The notes beneath the pieces were generated by a model. The model was not told the DNA's origin. It saw only the letters and a list, made by a program, of their open reading frames with translations, and ran no database searches. A DNA stretch of 64,000 bases, taken from assembly GCF_030317115.1 (NCBI RefSeq), contig NZ_JASZYF010000002.1, positions 186,001-250,000 of the forward strand, in the 5' to 3' direction. Positions 35,503-44,559 of this stretch are shown one piece after another; the stretch's first letter is position 1; each line of letters begins with the position of its first letter. This DNA is from Variovorax gracilis. GTDB taxonomy: Bacteria > Pseudomonadota > Gammaproteobacteria > Burkholderiales > Burkholderiaceae_C. The position numbers and the translations under genes were made by a program.

Positions 35503-36204
35503 ATGTCCGGGAAAGTTGCCGTGGTGGTGGGAGGCGGAAGCGGCATGGGTGCCGCAGCGGCGCGCAAGCTGGCGGAAAAGGGCTTCGAGTTGGCCGTCCT
35601 GTCTTCATCGGGCAAGGGCGAAGCGCTCGGCAAGGAACTGGGCGGCATCGGCGTCACCGGATCGAACCGGTCGAACGATGACCTCGAACGATTGATCGAC
35701 CTGACCCTGGAGCGCTGGGGCCGCATCGATGTGCTCGTGAACGGCGCTGCCCACGGGCCGAAGGGGCCGGTGCTGGAGCTCACGGACGAGCAGTGGCATG
35801 CGGGCATGGACATCTACCTGCTCAACGTGATCCGGCCGACACGCCTGGTCACGCCCGTGATGGAAAGACAGAAGAGCGGCGCCATCATCAACATCTCTTC
35901 GGCGTGGGCGTTGGAGCCCAGCCCGATGTTCCCGACATCGGCCGTCTTTCGAGCAGGACTTGCTGCGTTCACCAAGCTCTTCGCGGACCAGTACGCGGCC
36001 AGCAACGTGCGCATGAACAATGTGCTGCCCGGCTGGATCGACAGCCTGCCCGCGAAGGAAGACCGGCGTCAGAGCGTGCCGATGCAACGCTACGGCACCA
36101 GCGACGAGATCGCTGCAACCATTGCCTTCCTTGCTTCGGACGAGGCTGCATACATCACGGGACAGAGCATTCGCGTCGACGGCGGCTTGATGCGCTCGCT
36201 GTAG
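35503..36204 (+). CDS. SDR-fold protein with degenerate active site
   Basis: 233 residues. ATG 35503 has AAGGAG six bases ahead; ATG 35485 is less likely. The cofactor motif GGGSGMG (10-16) and C-terminal ITGQSIRVDGG are intact. The active site is not: after ISS (Ser133) the catalytic Tyr position holds Ser146 and the Lys position holds Arg150 (SAVFR instead of YxxxK). The asparagine-type motif is VNGAA. It probably binds NAD(P) but may not catalyse ordinary SDR chemistry; either a sensor-like role or a changed mechanism is possible. Downstream DUF3616 gene follows after 17 bp. Confidence 0.85.
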   Translation: MSGKVAVVVGGGSGMGAAAARKLAEKGFELAVLSSSGKGEALGKELGGIGVTGSNRSNDDLERLIDLTLERWGRIDVLVNGAAHGPKGPVLELTDEQWHAGMDIYLLNVIRPTRLVTPVMERQKSGAIINISSAWALEPSPMFPTSAVFRAGLAAFTKLFADQYAASNVRMNNVLPGWIDSLPAKEDRRQSVPMQRYGTSDEIAATIAFLASDEAAYITGQSIRVDGGLMRSL

Positions 36205-36221
36205 CGCCTCTGGCCTCGCGG

Positions 36222-37154
36222 GTGGACAATGCGTTGGTGGCGAACGTCGAATCACCTGCTTTCCGGCCCCTGACCGGCATCTATGAGCCGTCGGCGATCC
36301 AGCAATTGCCGGACGGTCGCCTTCTTGTCGTCGAGGACGAGAAGGACCACCCCTTCAGCCTGGTCACGATCGAAGCCGGCCAGGTCCACAGCGTCGCGCT
36401 CACCGCCACCTTGCTGCAGACCTTCATTGACTTCTGGAAGCTGGACGACCTCGAAGGATTGACCGCGGACCTGGCAGGCTTCGTCTACGCCATCACCTCC
36501 CATTCTCGCGACGACGAAGGTCACGCCAAGAAGTCTCGCGAGCGGCTGGTGCGCTTCCGGGTCGACGGGAATCGGGTCGTCGAGCCCAAGATCGTCGAGG
36601 GTTTGAAGCAGGCCATGACGACGACGCATCCCCTGCTGGCTGCAGCCGCCGGGATCCGGCAGGTCAAGGCCGCGGGCGGACTCAACATCGAAGCCTTGGA
36701 GGTCGACCCGTTCCAGCATCATCTGCTGATCGGCTTTCGCAGCCCGCTGCACGAAGGCCGCGCGATCATCGCCAGCGTCGTGAATCCGACGGCCATCTTC
36801 GAAGCGGACGAGGAACCTCGCCTGTCGCCCGAACTCGATGAACTGGATCTGGACGGCCACGGCATCCGCGCGTTGTCCTTTCTTCCCGCGCTCGGGCAGT
36901 ACCTGGTCATCGGCGGGCCCGTGTCGCGCGAGCCCGGCGAATTCTCTCTCTGGCTATGGAACGGCCGGCGCAGCAACTCCGTGCACCGCGTCGCGGTTCC
37001 GGGTCTCCGGGACCTGGCGCGCACTGAAGGGATAAGCCCGGCGACCATCGACGGGGCCGCAGGAATCATCATGGTCAGCGACGACGGCGACCGCAAGGCC
37101 GGAAGGCCAGCGAGTTACCTCTGGATCGGCCTCGATCAACTGAAAATCGGCTGA
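36222..37154 (+). CDS. DUF3616-like protein
   Basis: About 310 residues from GTG 36222; no ATG fits in frame and GTG 36237 is an alternative. EPSAIQQLPDGRLLVVEDEKDHPF opens a beta-propeller-like chain; LEGLTADLAGFVYAITSHSRDDEGHAKKSRERLVRFRV and NIEALEVDPFQHHLLIGFRSPLHEGRAIIASV are the recognisable DUF3616 blocks, with a closing GISPATIDGAAGIIMVSDDGD strand. No signal peptide. Function unknown. Coupled to the SDR gene by a 17-bp gap; convergent with the AsmA-like gene, with 123 bp between that shows no feature. Confidence 0.75.
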   Translation: MDNALVANVESPAFRPLTGIYEPSAIQQLPDGRLLVVEDEKDHPFSLVTIEAGQVHSVALTATLLQTFIDFWKLDDLEGLTADLAGFVYAITSHSRDDEGHAKKSRERLVRFRVDGNRVVEPKIVEGLKQAMTTTHPLLAAAAGIRQVKAAGGLNIEALEVDPFQHHLLIGFRSPLHEGRAIIASVVNPTAIFEADEEPRLSPELDELDLDGHGIRALSFLPALGQYLVIGGPVSREPGEFSLWLWNGRRSNSVHRVAVPGLRDLARTEGISPATIDGAAGIIMVSDDGDRKAGRPASYLWIGLDQLKIG

Positions 37155-37277
37155 CCGCTCGCTTCGAACGCCCGACCTCGCGAGTCGCAGGCCGCGCTCG
37201 GCGGCATCGAGCGCGTTGTCGTGCCGACGACGCTTTGTCTGCCCATCCGCAGCGAACCCAAACATCGGGCGCACCGA

Positions 37278-40200
37278 TCAGGGCTTGAACGACAGGGGGA
37301 AAGGCAACTTGACCGATGGCGATGACCGCATCAGCATGTCCAGCGGGTCGCTCGACAGTTGGGCGCCGGCGGCGATGCGGGCGCAGGGGTTGGCGGTCGA
37401 CTCCAGCTTGCGCCACAAGTCGCCCGCCAACAGCGATGCCCCGGCGGTGGCCCAGGCCGCGGTCCCCACGAGCAACATGCCGCTGGGGTCCAGTTCGACC
37501 GTCGGTTCGGTGATCGTCCCGGTGACTCTCGCGACGCCACTTGTCAGGCCCAGCAAGCTGAACTGAAAGAGTCCGCGTCGCACTGCGCGGTACCCGAACA
37601 GGATCTCGCTCGTTCTCAGATTCACCGCGCCACCGCCCAGAATGTCCAGATGCTTCAGGCGCAGAGCAATGCCGTCGCTCGAGGTGGCCACGCCATCGGC
37701 GATGGTGAAGCGCGCAGCCGCACATTCGAGCTGGGCGTTGTCCTCCGCCCTGCGCCCGGGCAGCAGCGTCAGGAGAAGGTTGCCGGCAACTCTCTCGAAG
37801 CCGTAGCCCGCATTGATGGGCAATGTCCCCTCGCCTGCCGTGAGCAGGAACTCACCGCGACTGGTCGCGAGCATGTTGCGCAACGTGGTGCCAGTGCCAG
37901 CGAGCTGAGCGTTGATCGACAGCATCGGCGTGGCGGCCCCGCGCGGCGGCGCCACCCGCGGCGTATGCAGCGCCTCTGTGTCGACGTCCTTGAGCGACAG
38001 GCGCAATGCCACGCCCGGCACTTCCTGGCGCAGATCGAGGCGCAGGTTCCCGCGCAACTCGCCCTCGGCCGCTGTGGTCGAAACCTCGATCAGTCCGTTC
38101 CTGAGCGTGCCATCGAGTTGAAGGTTCGCCAGGTCGTATCGATGCAGGAGGAAGCGCTCTGCTCTCAGTTGCAGCTGCGCGTCGCGTGAGAGCAGGGACG
38201 GCATGCGGATGGGCCGGTCCAGCACCGGTGTCTCGTTGGCCGTGGGTTCCGCCGCCCACTGCGTGGTATCGATCAGTCTGGACGTGAGATCCGCTGACAG
38301 GTCCGGGCGGTCACGCCAACGAATTCGCAGCCGCCCGGCCGCGTCCGACTTGCCGGCCTGCGCGCTGAGATCGTCGACCGCCACCTCCCCGTCTCCCAGC
38401 GTCACGCGTCCCGTGGCGCTCAACGGGAGGGCAGGCAGGCGCGAAGCGCCAAGCATCGCCGGCGCCTTCGCCAGGTTGTCGATCTCGATCCGGGCGTCGA
38501 GCCGCGTGCCCGTCGGCGCCGCAAGGTTGCCCACATTGCCCTGCAGGGTCGCGCGCGCGCCAGGCAGCGTCGCCTGCATCGCCACAGGCACGTCACGCAG
38601 GCCGATCAGACGCTGCAACGGCCCGCTGGTCGCGAGGACCTGGAGTGTTTCTCCGTCCAGAGCCGTGCGCAGATTCGCTTCCATCTTCGGCCACGCGGTC
38701 TCGGGGCTCAGCAGTTCGGCCAGCGGCCCGGCGACTGCCGTCAAAGTCATCGGCGCGCCGAGTGCTCGGCCAACCGCGCTCACGCGCACGGGGCCACCCG
38801 GCTCGACATCGATGTTCGCCTGCTCCACTCGGACCGGAGAGCGATCGCGACCCACCGCAAGGGAGAAGGGAGCATTGCGAACGGAAAGCTTCGCCTGCTT
38901 CATGAGTTCGCGCACACTCGTGCCCTGCGAGCCAAACACGACTTGCAGTCCCTGAATCGCGCCGCTCACCGTGGCCTGCCGATTCGGCGCGCGCAGCAGC
39001 GCCGCCACGTCGACGCGGTCGGCTCCCGCATTGGCATCGACGCGCCATGCCCGCCCGCTTGCATCGAGCGTGACATGGCCCTGCACCGGAGCGTTGGCGA
39101 CCGTCGCAGACGTCAGGTCGATGGCGAGCTTGCCCTCCCGCAAATGGGCGAGCGCAGCAACCTTGCCGATCGGCACCGGTGCGCCCGCAATGCGGGCAAC
39201 GTCGAACTGCAATCTGCCATCGAACGCACGCAGCGGCGCGAGCGGCAGTGGATCGTCGAATGCACTGCGTGGTCCTTTTCTCGCCGCGCCACCGCCAAGC
39301 TTGGCGAAGTCGAGCACCGCGATGCTCGCATTGCCGTCGATCTGCGGCCGGCCATCGCGCCAGCGAAGCGTGCCGTCTCCCGCGACAACCGTGCCGGCCA
39401 GCGTGGCGGCAAGGCCTTGCAGACCGACCACGTCGTCGCGCCAGTGCACCCTGCCGGACAGGTTCCTGGCCGACACCGGCAGGCCGGTGATGCCCGCAAT
39501 CCGCAGCGACACATCCGCTTCGACGCGCTTGAGCCACGCCGGCGCGCCCCCACCGGGGGCGTCCCGTGGACGTGACTCAGGCGGCGCCAATTCGCGAGCC
39601 TTGATATCCAGCTGATTCAAGTCCAACTGGCCGAGGTCCAGCGCCCCGCTGAGCAGCGCACGCGGTGCGCTTTCGTACGCAAGATCGCCCGACACCTTCG
39701 AGGCGAGTACCAGGCCACGGATGTTCCTGGCCGAATAGCTCTCCTTCGAATGCGTCACGTGAGCCGCAAGATCCACTGGCAAGGGTTGGCTCAGGTGAAG
39801 GCCTGCAAGCGCGCGCATCGGCCCCAGCGCGTCGCCCCGGGCGGTCAGCGCCAGATCGAAGTCCGTGGCTTCCGCCGCGGGCGTGATGCTGCCATTGGCG
39901 CTCAGGGTGAAGTCCGCAAGCTCGGCGCGCAGCGTCAGAGGCACGAGGCCATCGACCTTTTGCAGCTCGGGCCACGGCGCGGTGCTCGCCTCGAGCGAGA
40001 ACGGAGCTTCGCCGATCTTGCCCTCCACGGTCAGCCGGCTGTCCGCTTTCGCTCCGAACACAGCCTTGCCCGATCCGATCTCGACGCGCGACGGGTTCAT
40101 CGGCAGTCCATCGAGCGACAGACTCAAGTCCTCGACCTGGAGGCCGCCTTGTGCGTAGCGCGTCTGCGCCGAAAGACGGTACGGGCCCCACGCCGGCAAT

Positions 40201-41009
40201 GTGCGCCCCAGGACGCCGGACCACGCGTCGAGATGCTCGCCGGCCATCTCAAGTCCGAGTTCAACGCCCTCGAGCGACGCGATCGATGCCAACCGCACGT
40301 CGAGCGTGAGGGACGCGCCCGGAGGTCGCAGGCCGACGGACAGACGCCAAGGCTCGCCATTGAGCGCAGCCTGCAGCGAGGCGTTGGCCTCCACCGTGAG
40401 ATGGATCGGAGACTTTCGGTAGTCGGCAAGCGCGTGAACCCGAAACGGCACGCTGCCGCTGATCGTGGCCTCGGCGGTGTCGACACGAACCTGCTCGACG
40501 GAGCCGCCGCCTTGCCGCCAGCCGATGTGCAAGTCGGACAGCGACATGGTGCCGAGGTCAGGCACTGCAGCGCGTTTGGTGTCCCGATCGGGCGTGCCGA
40601 ACTGCCAGTTGACTGCGCCCTCCGCATTGCGCTCGAGCAGCAGGTCGACGCCCTCCAGGTGCACGTCGCGCATTTCGACCTGACCGTTCCACAGCGCGAT
40701 GAGATCGAGGTGCGCCTCGCCGCTCGCAGCGGTCACGAAGTCCGGTCGCGATGCCCAGGGGGGATTGGCGATGCGCAGATCGCGCACGGACAAGGTCGGT
40801 CGCAGGGCAAGGTCGAACGACAGACTGCCCATCGAAACCTCCCGATCCAGAACGGATGAAAGCTTTCGCTCCAAGGCTCGTCTGTAGACCTCCGCGTCGA
40901 GCGTCTTCAGGAAGAGCATCACCCCCAAGACCGCGGCAAACAGCAGCCCTATCACCCACAGCAGCAACTTGGTTGCACGTCGACGCCGTGGCGACCCGGG
41001 TGTGGTCAT
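37278..41009 (-). CDS. Large AsmA-like inner-membrane-anchored protein
   Basis: 1243 residues. A single N-terminal membrane helix (about 14-34, LLLWVIGLLFAAVLGVMLF) anchors a very long periplasmic beta-rich region. LERKLSSVLDREVSMGSLSFDLALRPTLSVRDLRIANPPWAS is the AsmA N-terminal signature, and the end (NAQLECAAARFTIADGVATSSDGIALRLKHLDILGGGAVNLRTSEI) matches the AsmA C-terminal domain. AsmA-type proteins are now viewed as bridge-like lipid transport or outer-membrane homeostasis proteins. ATG 41009 is chosen because it begins just before the basic stretch and helix. Single gene. Confidence 0.88.
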   Translation of the reverse strand: MTTPGSPRRRRATKLLLWVIGLLFAAVLGVMLFLKTLDAEVYRRALERKLSSVLDREVSMGSLSFDLALRPTLSVRDLRIANPPWASRPDFVTAASGEAHLDLIALWNGQVEMRDVHLEGVDLLLERNAEGAVNWQFGTPDRDTKRAAVPDLGTMSLSDLHIGWRQGGGSVEQVRVDTAEATISGSVPFRVHALADYRKSPIHLTVEANASLQAALNGEPWRLSVGLRPPGASLTLDVRLASIASLEGVELGLEMAGEHLDAWSGVLGRTLPAWGPYRLSAQTRYAQGGLQVEDLSLSLDGLPMNPSRVEIGSGKAVFGAKADSRLTVEGKIGEAPFSLEASTAPWPELQKVDGLVPLTLRAELADFTLSANGSITPAAEATDFDLALTARGDALGPMRALAGLHLSQPLPVDLAAHVTHSKESYSARNIRGLVLASKVSGDLAYESAPRALLSGALDLGQLDLNQLDIKARELAPPESRPRDAPGGGAPAWLKRVEADVSLRIAGITGLPVSARNLSGRVHWRDDVVGLQGLAATLAGTVVAGDGTLRWRDGRPQIDGNASIAVLDFAKLGGGAARKGPRSAFDDPLPLAPLRAFDGRLQFDVARIAGAPVPIGKVAALAHLREGKLAIDLTSATVANAPVQGHVTLDASGRAWRVDANAGADRVDVAALLRAPNRQATVSGAIQGLQVVFGSQGTSVRELMKQAKLSVRNAPFSLAVGRDRSPVRVEQANIDVEPGGPVRVSAVGRALGAPMTLTAVAGPLAELLSPETAWPKMEANLRTALDGETLQVLATSGPLQRLIGLRDVPVAMQATLPGARATLQGNVGNLAAPTGTRLDARIEIDNLAKAPAMLGASRLPALPLSATGRVTLGDGEVAVDDLSAQAGKSDAAGRLRIRWRDRPDLSADLTSRLIDTTQWAAEPTANETPVLDRPIRMPSLLSRDAQLQLRAERFLLHRYDLANLQLDGTLRNGLIEVSTTAAEGELRGNLRLDLRQEVPGVALRLSLKDVDTEALHTPRVAPPRGAATPMLSINAQLAGTGTTLRNMLATSRGEFLLTAGEGTLPINAGYGFERVAGNLLLTLLPGRRAEDNAQLECAAARFTIADGVATSSDGIALRLKHLDILGGGAVNLRTSEILFGYRAVRRGLFQFSLLGLTSGVARVTGTITEPTVELDPSGMLLVGTAAWATAGASLLAGDLWRKLESTANPCARIAAGAQLSSDPLDMLMRSSPSVKLPFPLSFKP

Positions 41010-41514
41010 GGATTGGGCAATGAGAAGCGGGCGGGCGGGTCGCGGGGTGGATGACGAACGGAGTGCCGCCATCGTAGCGAAGGAGCGCGACCTGCGCTCT
41101 GCTGCCCAGAGCATCGAGGCTATGCAACCAGATTTCAACGCTTGTAAGCGATTGCCGCACGCTATCGCTTGGCTGCGGCCTACGGCGATTGACGCGGGCT
41201 GAAACTTAAATGCAGCTTACCTCCGGCAGGAGGCCGGCACTGCAGTCGTGACCGGCTCGTGGGTTCAAGGAAGCGAAGGGCCCGACGCCATGGCGCCAGC
41301 GGCCTCGCTGTGCCGCCGATCGAACTCCGCAGGAGATGCCGATTTCCAGCTCTGCTTCAAGGAGAACGCACTGACCTCACGACATTTCCCCGCGTTTGCA
41401 ACGCAGGAAGTCCCCCTCCCGGGCCCGGTGCCGCCTCGGGCCGCTGAAAAGCGCGACATCGAAAGGCGTGCTTCCGCTTACAACCACGGCGACCCGGTGG
41501 CCCCCGGCGGATCA
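41010..41514. other. 505-bp non-coding region between divergent genes
   Basis: The longest gene-free stretch of the window, between the AsmA-like gene (minus) and a small membrane protein (plus). It contains two possible stem-loops. At 41211-41245 an inner CCTCC-GGCA-GGAGG stem sits within an outer TGCAG/CTGCA pair. At 41422-41442 GGCCCG pairs with CGGGCC across nine bases. An in-frame extension of the membrane protein back to about 41248 is open but has no family support. I see no tRNA, riboswitch or gene in it. Confidence 0.4.
41211..41245. repeat. Nested stem-loop in the long non-coding region
   Basis: Perfect CCTCC/GGAGG arms at 41220-41224 and 41229-41233 around GGCA, framed by TGCAG at 41211-41215 and CTGCA at 41240-41244. 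It has no T-run, so a terminator is unlikely. It could be a regulator dyad or a leader RNA hairpin. Confidence 0.3.
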
Positions 41515-42036
41515 ATGATGGAAGGCATGGGATGGCTAGGCGTATGGCTCGTCTTCGGAATGTTGGCCGCGCAAGAGATCAGTGGGCTGTCGACCCAGCC
41601 CGCGAGCGATCCTGCGTTGGTGGTGTTCTACGGGGTGGCGGGACTGTTCGGACTCGGGATGATGGTCCGGCGCGCAGTGCGGAGAAGGCACCCCGCGCAT
41701 CTCTATGCACCGCTCGCACTGAGCATGGCGGGCCTGGCGGTCGTTGCCTTGCTCATGTACGAGGGAAAGGTCCCGCCGGAGTGGATCAACACGCTCGTCG
41801 CTGTCGCCGGCTTCCTCGCTTTTTCCGCCTGTGCCGCGTCGGCTGGCGCCGTCATCGCATGGCGTCGGCGCGAGGCGGATCGCGATCGACGCAGCAGGGA
41901 GACACAGGCCTGGGAACGCCGGAGGCTGCTCGAACGAACATCGTCGGGTCCGATCCAGCAGTTCATCGCCGAGCTCGAGAATCCTCCCGTCGAGGATGAC
42001 GCCGACCTGCTGCCTCCGCGACCGCCGAAACGCTGA
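41515..42036 (+). CDS. Small membrane protein of unknown function
   Basis: 173 residues from ATG 41515 (ATG 41518 and 41527 also possible). Four hydrophobic segments (about 5-17, 32-48, 63-80 and 88-108) are followed by a charged, arginine-rich cytoplasmic tail (WRRREADRDRRSRETQAWERRR) and an acidic/proline end (VEDDADLLPPRPPKR). No family recognised. It lies 15 bp before the DNA glycosylase gene and is probably co-transcribed with it. Confidence 0.6.
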   Translation: MMEGMGWLGVWLVFGMLAAQEISGLSTQPASDPALVVFYGVAGLFGLGMMVRRAVRRRHPAHLYAPLALSMAGLAVVALLMYEGKVPPEWINTLVAVAGFLAFSACAASAGAVIAWRRREADRDRRSRETQAWERRRLLERTSSGPIQQFIAELENPPVEDDADLLPPRPPKR

Positions 42037-42051
42037 AGCGGCCGCGGGGAC

Positions 42052-42660
42052 ATGGCTTCCTCCGCCCTCGTCCCCGCCGCCGGATCGCTCGGTTTCGAAG
42101 GCCCTTCGCCCGAGGTGGCGCGCCGGCTGATCGGCGTGACGCTGCTGGTCGATGGCGTGGGCGGGCGCATCGTCGAAACCGAGGCCTACGACAGCACCGA
42201 GCCGGCGGCTCATAGTTTCGGCGGCCAACGGCCGCGCAACGCTGCGCTGTTCGGACCACCGGGGCGCGCCTATGTCTATCGCTCGTATGGCCTCCACTGG
42301 TGCCTCAACTTCGTCTGCCGCGAATCCGGGCATGGCGCCGGGGTGCTGATCCGCGCGTTGGAGCCGACCCACGGTATCGCGCGCATGCGAGAGCGGCGCG
42401 GCCTCGGGAACGCGAGGCTGCTGTGCGCCGGCCCTGGGCGGGTTGCCCAGGCGCTCGGTGTGGACGGCAGCTTCAACCATCTGGCGCTGGATGCGCCGCC
42501 TTTCGCACTGCTGGCGCGATCGGACGATCACCCACCGCTGGACGTGGAGGTCGGGCCGCGGATCGGCATCTCGAAGGCGATCGAGTTGCCCTGGCGCTTC
42601 GGAGAGAAGAACTCACGCTACCTGAGCAAGCCTTTCGGCGGACCCTTCCGGAACACCTGA
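42052..42660 (+). CDS. 3-methyladenine DNA glycosylase, AAG/Mpg family
   Basis: 202 residues, the bacterial AAG size. [20 protein letters not shown] carries catalytic Glu44, intercalating Tyr46 and His54, equivalent to Glu125, Tyr127 and His136 of the human enzyme; [30 protein letters not shown] holds the next conserved block including the AYVYxxYG tyrosine. [15 protein letters not shown] is the final motif. It removes alkylated purines from DNA as the first step of base excision repair. Stands between two unrelated small genes. An AidB-like gene is 26 kb away, so no alkylation-repair cluster is implied. Confidence 0.94.
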   Translation: MASSALVPAAGSLGFEGPSPEVARRLIGVTLLVDGVGGRIVETEAYDSTEPAAHSFGGQRPRNAALFGPPGRAYVYRSYGLHWCLNFVCRESGHGAGVLIRALEPTHGIARMRERRGLGNARLLCAGPGRVAQALGVDGSFNHLALDAPPFALLARSDDHPPLDVEVGPRIGISKAIELPWRFGEKNSRYLSKPFGGPFRNT

Positions 42661-42756
42661 GGCGGCGCGAGTCGCTCATTCGCCCGGGTGGACGCCTGTG
42701 GCCGAACTTCCTACGATGGCCGAGCAGGACGGGAACGCGCCGTCCAAGGAGCGCAG

Positions 42757-43146
42757 ATGCATCGACTCAAGACTCTGGCGGCGATCGGATCGATCGTCAT
42801 CGGGCAAGCTGCCATGGCGCAGGCCCCCCGGCCCGCCGCATCGCCGCCCTCGGCGGCGGACGATGCCTCCACTCTCTCTTGCGCGGACTTCAATGCCGCG
42901 GCCTCGCAGGTCCTGCCCGGCGCGAACGCGAACGAGGTGCAGCGGCGCCGCGCCGTCGAGGCCCAGGACTATCTCGGCAACGGCATGGTCTGGCTGCACG
43001 GCTACCTCACCGGCCGCAACGGCCCCTCGACCGGCCGGCTCACGCGCGACTGGATCAGCACGACCGTGGCCAGGCTCGGCAAGGCATGCGCTGCCGCGGC
43101 CGACCCGGCGGCGACCCGCATCGTCGACCTGGTGCAAAAGCCATGA
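42757..43146 (+). CDS. HdeA/HdeB-like small exported protein
   Basis: 129 residues from ATG 42757, with AAGGAG about six bases ahead. A signal peptide covers 1-22 (IGSIVIGQAAMAQA). The mature part has LSCADFNAAASQV and a second cysteine in LGKACAAAAD, the two-cysteine layout of HdeA/HdeB acid-stress chaperone relatives, with the GNGMVWLHGYLTGRN middle common in their distant homologues. It likely resides in the periplasm; the chaperone role is inferred. Its stop overlaps the next start by four bases (ATGA). Confidence 0.7.
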   Translation: MHRLKTLAAIGSIVIGQAAMAQAPRPAASPPSAADDASTLSCADFNAAASQVLPGANANEVQRRRAVEAQDYLGNGMVWLHGYLTGRNGPSTGRLTRDWISTTVARLGKACAAAADPAATRIVDLVQKP

Positions 43147-43544
43147 ACGCCTTGCGCGCCCTGCTCATGGCGGCGCTGGTGCTGGTGGCGGGCGCGGCCG
43201 ATGCGCAGCGTCACCACTCGCGCCATCGCCCACCGCCGAACCAATGGAACAACAGCGGCTGGAACAACAACCAATGGCACCGCAACAACCACTGGAACAA
43301 CGATTGGCACAACCGCCGCGATGCGCAGCGCGCCGGCGTGGTGACGGGCGTGGTAGCCGGCGGCGTGGCCGGCGCGGCGGAGCGCAACCGCGCCGACCAG
43401 CGGCATTCCGACTGCCTCTGGGTCACCGGCAACCACTGGGAATGCGACCGCCGCCGCTGGGACGACGAGATGCGCGCCCGCGAGCGAGCGCGCCGGACCG
43501 GCGTGGTCGCGGGTGTGGCGGCCTACGCGATCGTGCGCAACTGA
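43143..43544 (+). CDS. Exported Asn/Trp/His-rich protein with glycine-zipper segment
   Basis: 133 residues. Signal peptide 1-22 (LMAALVLVAGAADAQ). Residues about 23-60 are an unusual repeat of Asn, Trp and His (QWNNSGWNNNQWHRNN, then HWNNDWHN). Next comes a Gly/Ala/Val zipper (GVVTGVVAGGVAGAA) that could enter a membrane, then a small domain with two cysteines (DCLWVTGNHWECDRRRW). Family not recognised; many such small envelope proteins exist in Burkholderiales. The start overlaps the stop of the HdeA-like gene (ATGA), so both are coupled and probably co-exported. Metal binding by the His/Asn/Trp part is only a guess. Confidence 0.7.
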   Translation: MNALRALLMAALVLVAGAADAQRHHSRHRPPPNQWNNSGWNNNQWHRNNHWNNDWHNRRDAQRAGVVTGVVAGGVAGAAERNRADQRHSDCLWVTGNHWECDRRRWDDEMRARERARRTGVVAGVAAYAIVRN

Positions 43545-43682
43545 GCCCCTCCGGAACAGGCCAGCATCGGCCGGCGAAGTGCGTACTTTGACTCGAAAGA
43601 TCCAGCCTTGATTCGCAAAATTTGTCCACAAGAGGCGGACACTCGCCTATTCTGCGGGCCATTCCAACTACCGAGACATTCT

Positions 43683-44516
43683 GTGACAAATGACCGCGCC
43701 GATCGCCAACCGAGCCTCGTCCCGTGGGCTGCGGCCCTCCTGCTGGCCGCTGCCGCCCCGGCCCATGCGCTGGTCATCGGCGTGACCGAGGGCGTGACCT
43801 ACCAGGCCACCGACGGCCAGATCGAAGCCAAGTTCGAACCGATCGCCGAGGCACTGGGCAAGGCACTGAAGCAGCCAGTGACCATCAAGGTCCTGAGTTC
43901 GTACCGAAACGCGCGCGAAGCGCTGAAGGACAACCAGGTCGACCTGGCCTTCGTTCATCCCGCGCACGTGGCGTTCGAGGCGACCAAGTCGGGCAACTTC
44001 AAGACGCTCGCCTGGACCGCGGGTTTCACCGACTACAAGGTGTCTTTCCTGTGCAAGGACCTGCAAGCCATCTCCAACTGGAAAGAGATCGCCGGCAAGA
44101 GCCTGGTGATGCCCGATGCGGACTCCATCACCTCCGTGATCACTCGGGCGATGCTGCGCGAGCAGGGCTTGCAGGAGGGCGCGGTGAAGACCACCAACAC
44201 GCGCTACCAGGACGCGGTGCCCTTCTATGTGCAGAACGGTTTCGCCGCCTACGGCGCCACCGCGTCGGCCAGCGTGGTCAAGGCCTGGAAGTCCACCGGC
44301 GGCAAGACCTGCGCCGAATCGCGCGCCGTTCCCATCAAGCAGTGGCTCGCCTCGAGCAAGCTCGACGCGAGCACGGTCGCGACGGCGCGCGACACGCTCT
44401 TGAGTCTGGCGCAGTCCGATGCCGGCAAGCGCGCGCTCGCCACCTCGACGTACAGCGGATTCATCGCGCCCTCGGCGGAAGTCGAGAAGACGCTCATGAC
44501 GTGGCTGGGAATTTGA
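43683..44516 (+). CDS. PhnD-like phosphate/phosphonate-type solute-binding protein
   Basis: 277 residues from GTG 43683; an upstream TTG at 43608 is in frame. Signal peptide about 1-29 (LLLAAAAPAHA). ALVIGVTEGVTYQATDGQIEAKFEPIAEALGKAL and QVDLAFVHPAHVAFEATKSGNFKTLAW are the PhnD-type signatures; YQDAVPFYVQNGFAAYGATASASVVKAW follows. The family binds phosphonate, phosphite or related oxyanions. No ATPase or permease is adjacent, so it is an orphan binding protein. It ends 43 bp from the convergent sulfur operon; a sulfur-type oxyanion ligand is possible but unsupported. Confidence 0.85.
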   Translation: MTNDRADRQPSLVPWAAALLLAAAAPAHALVIGVTEGVTYQATDGQIEAKFEPIAEALGKALKQPVTIKVLSSYRNAREALKDNQVDLAFVHPAHVAFEATKSGNFKTLAWTAGFTDYKVSFLCKDLQAISNWKEIAGKSLVMPDADSITSVITRAMLREQGLQEGAVKTTNTRYQDAVPFYVQNGFAAYGATASASVVKAWKSTGGKTCAESRAVPIKQWLASSKLDASTVATARDTLLSLAQSDAGKRALATSTYSGFIAPSAEVEKTLMTWLGI

Positions 44517-44559
44517 GTCCCGAATCCGCACGGCGAGCGCCGCACTCCGGCCCGATGCC

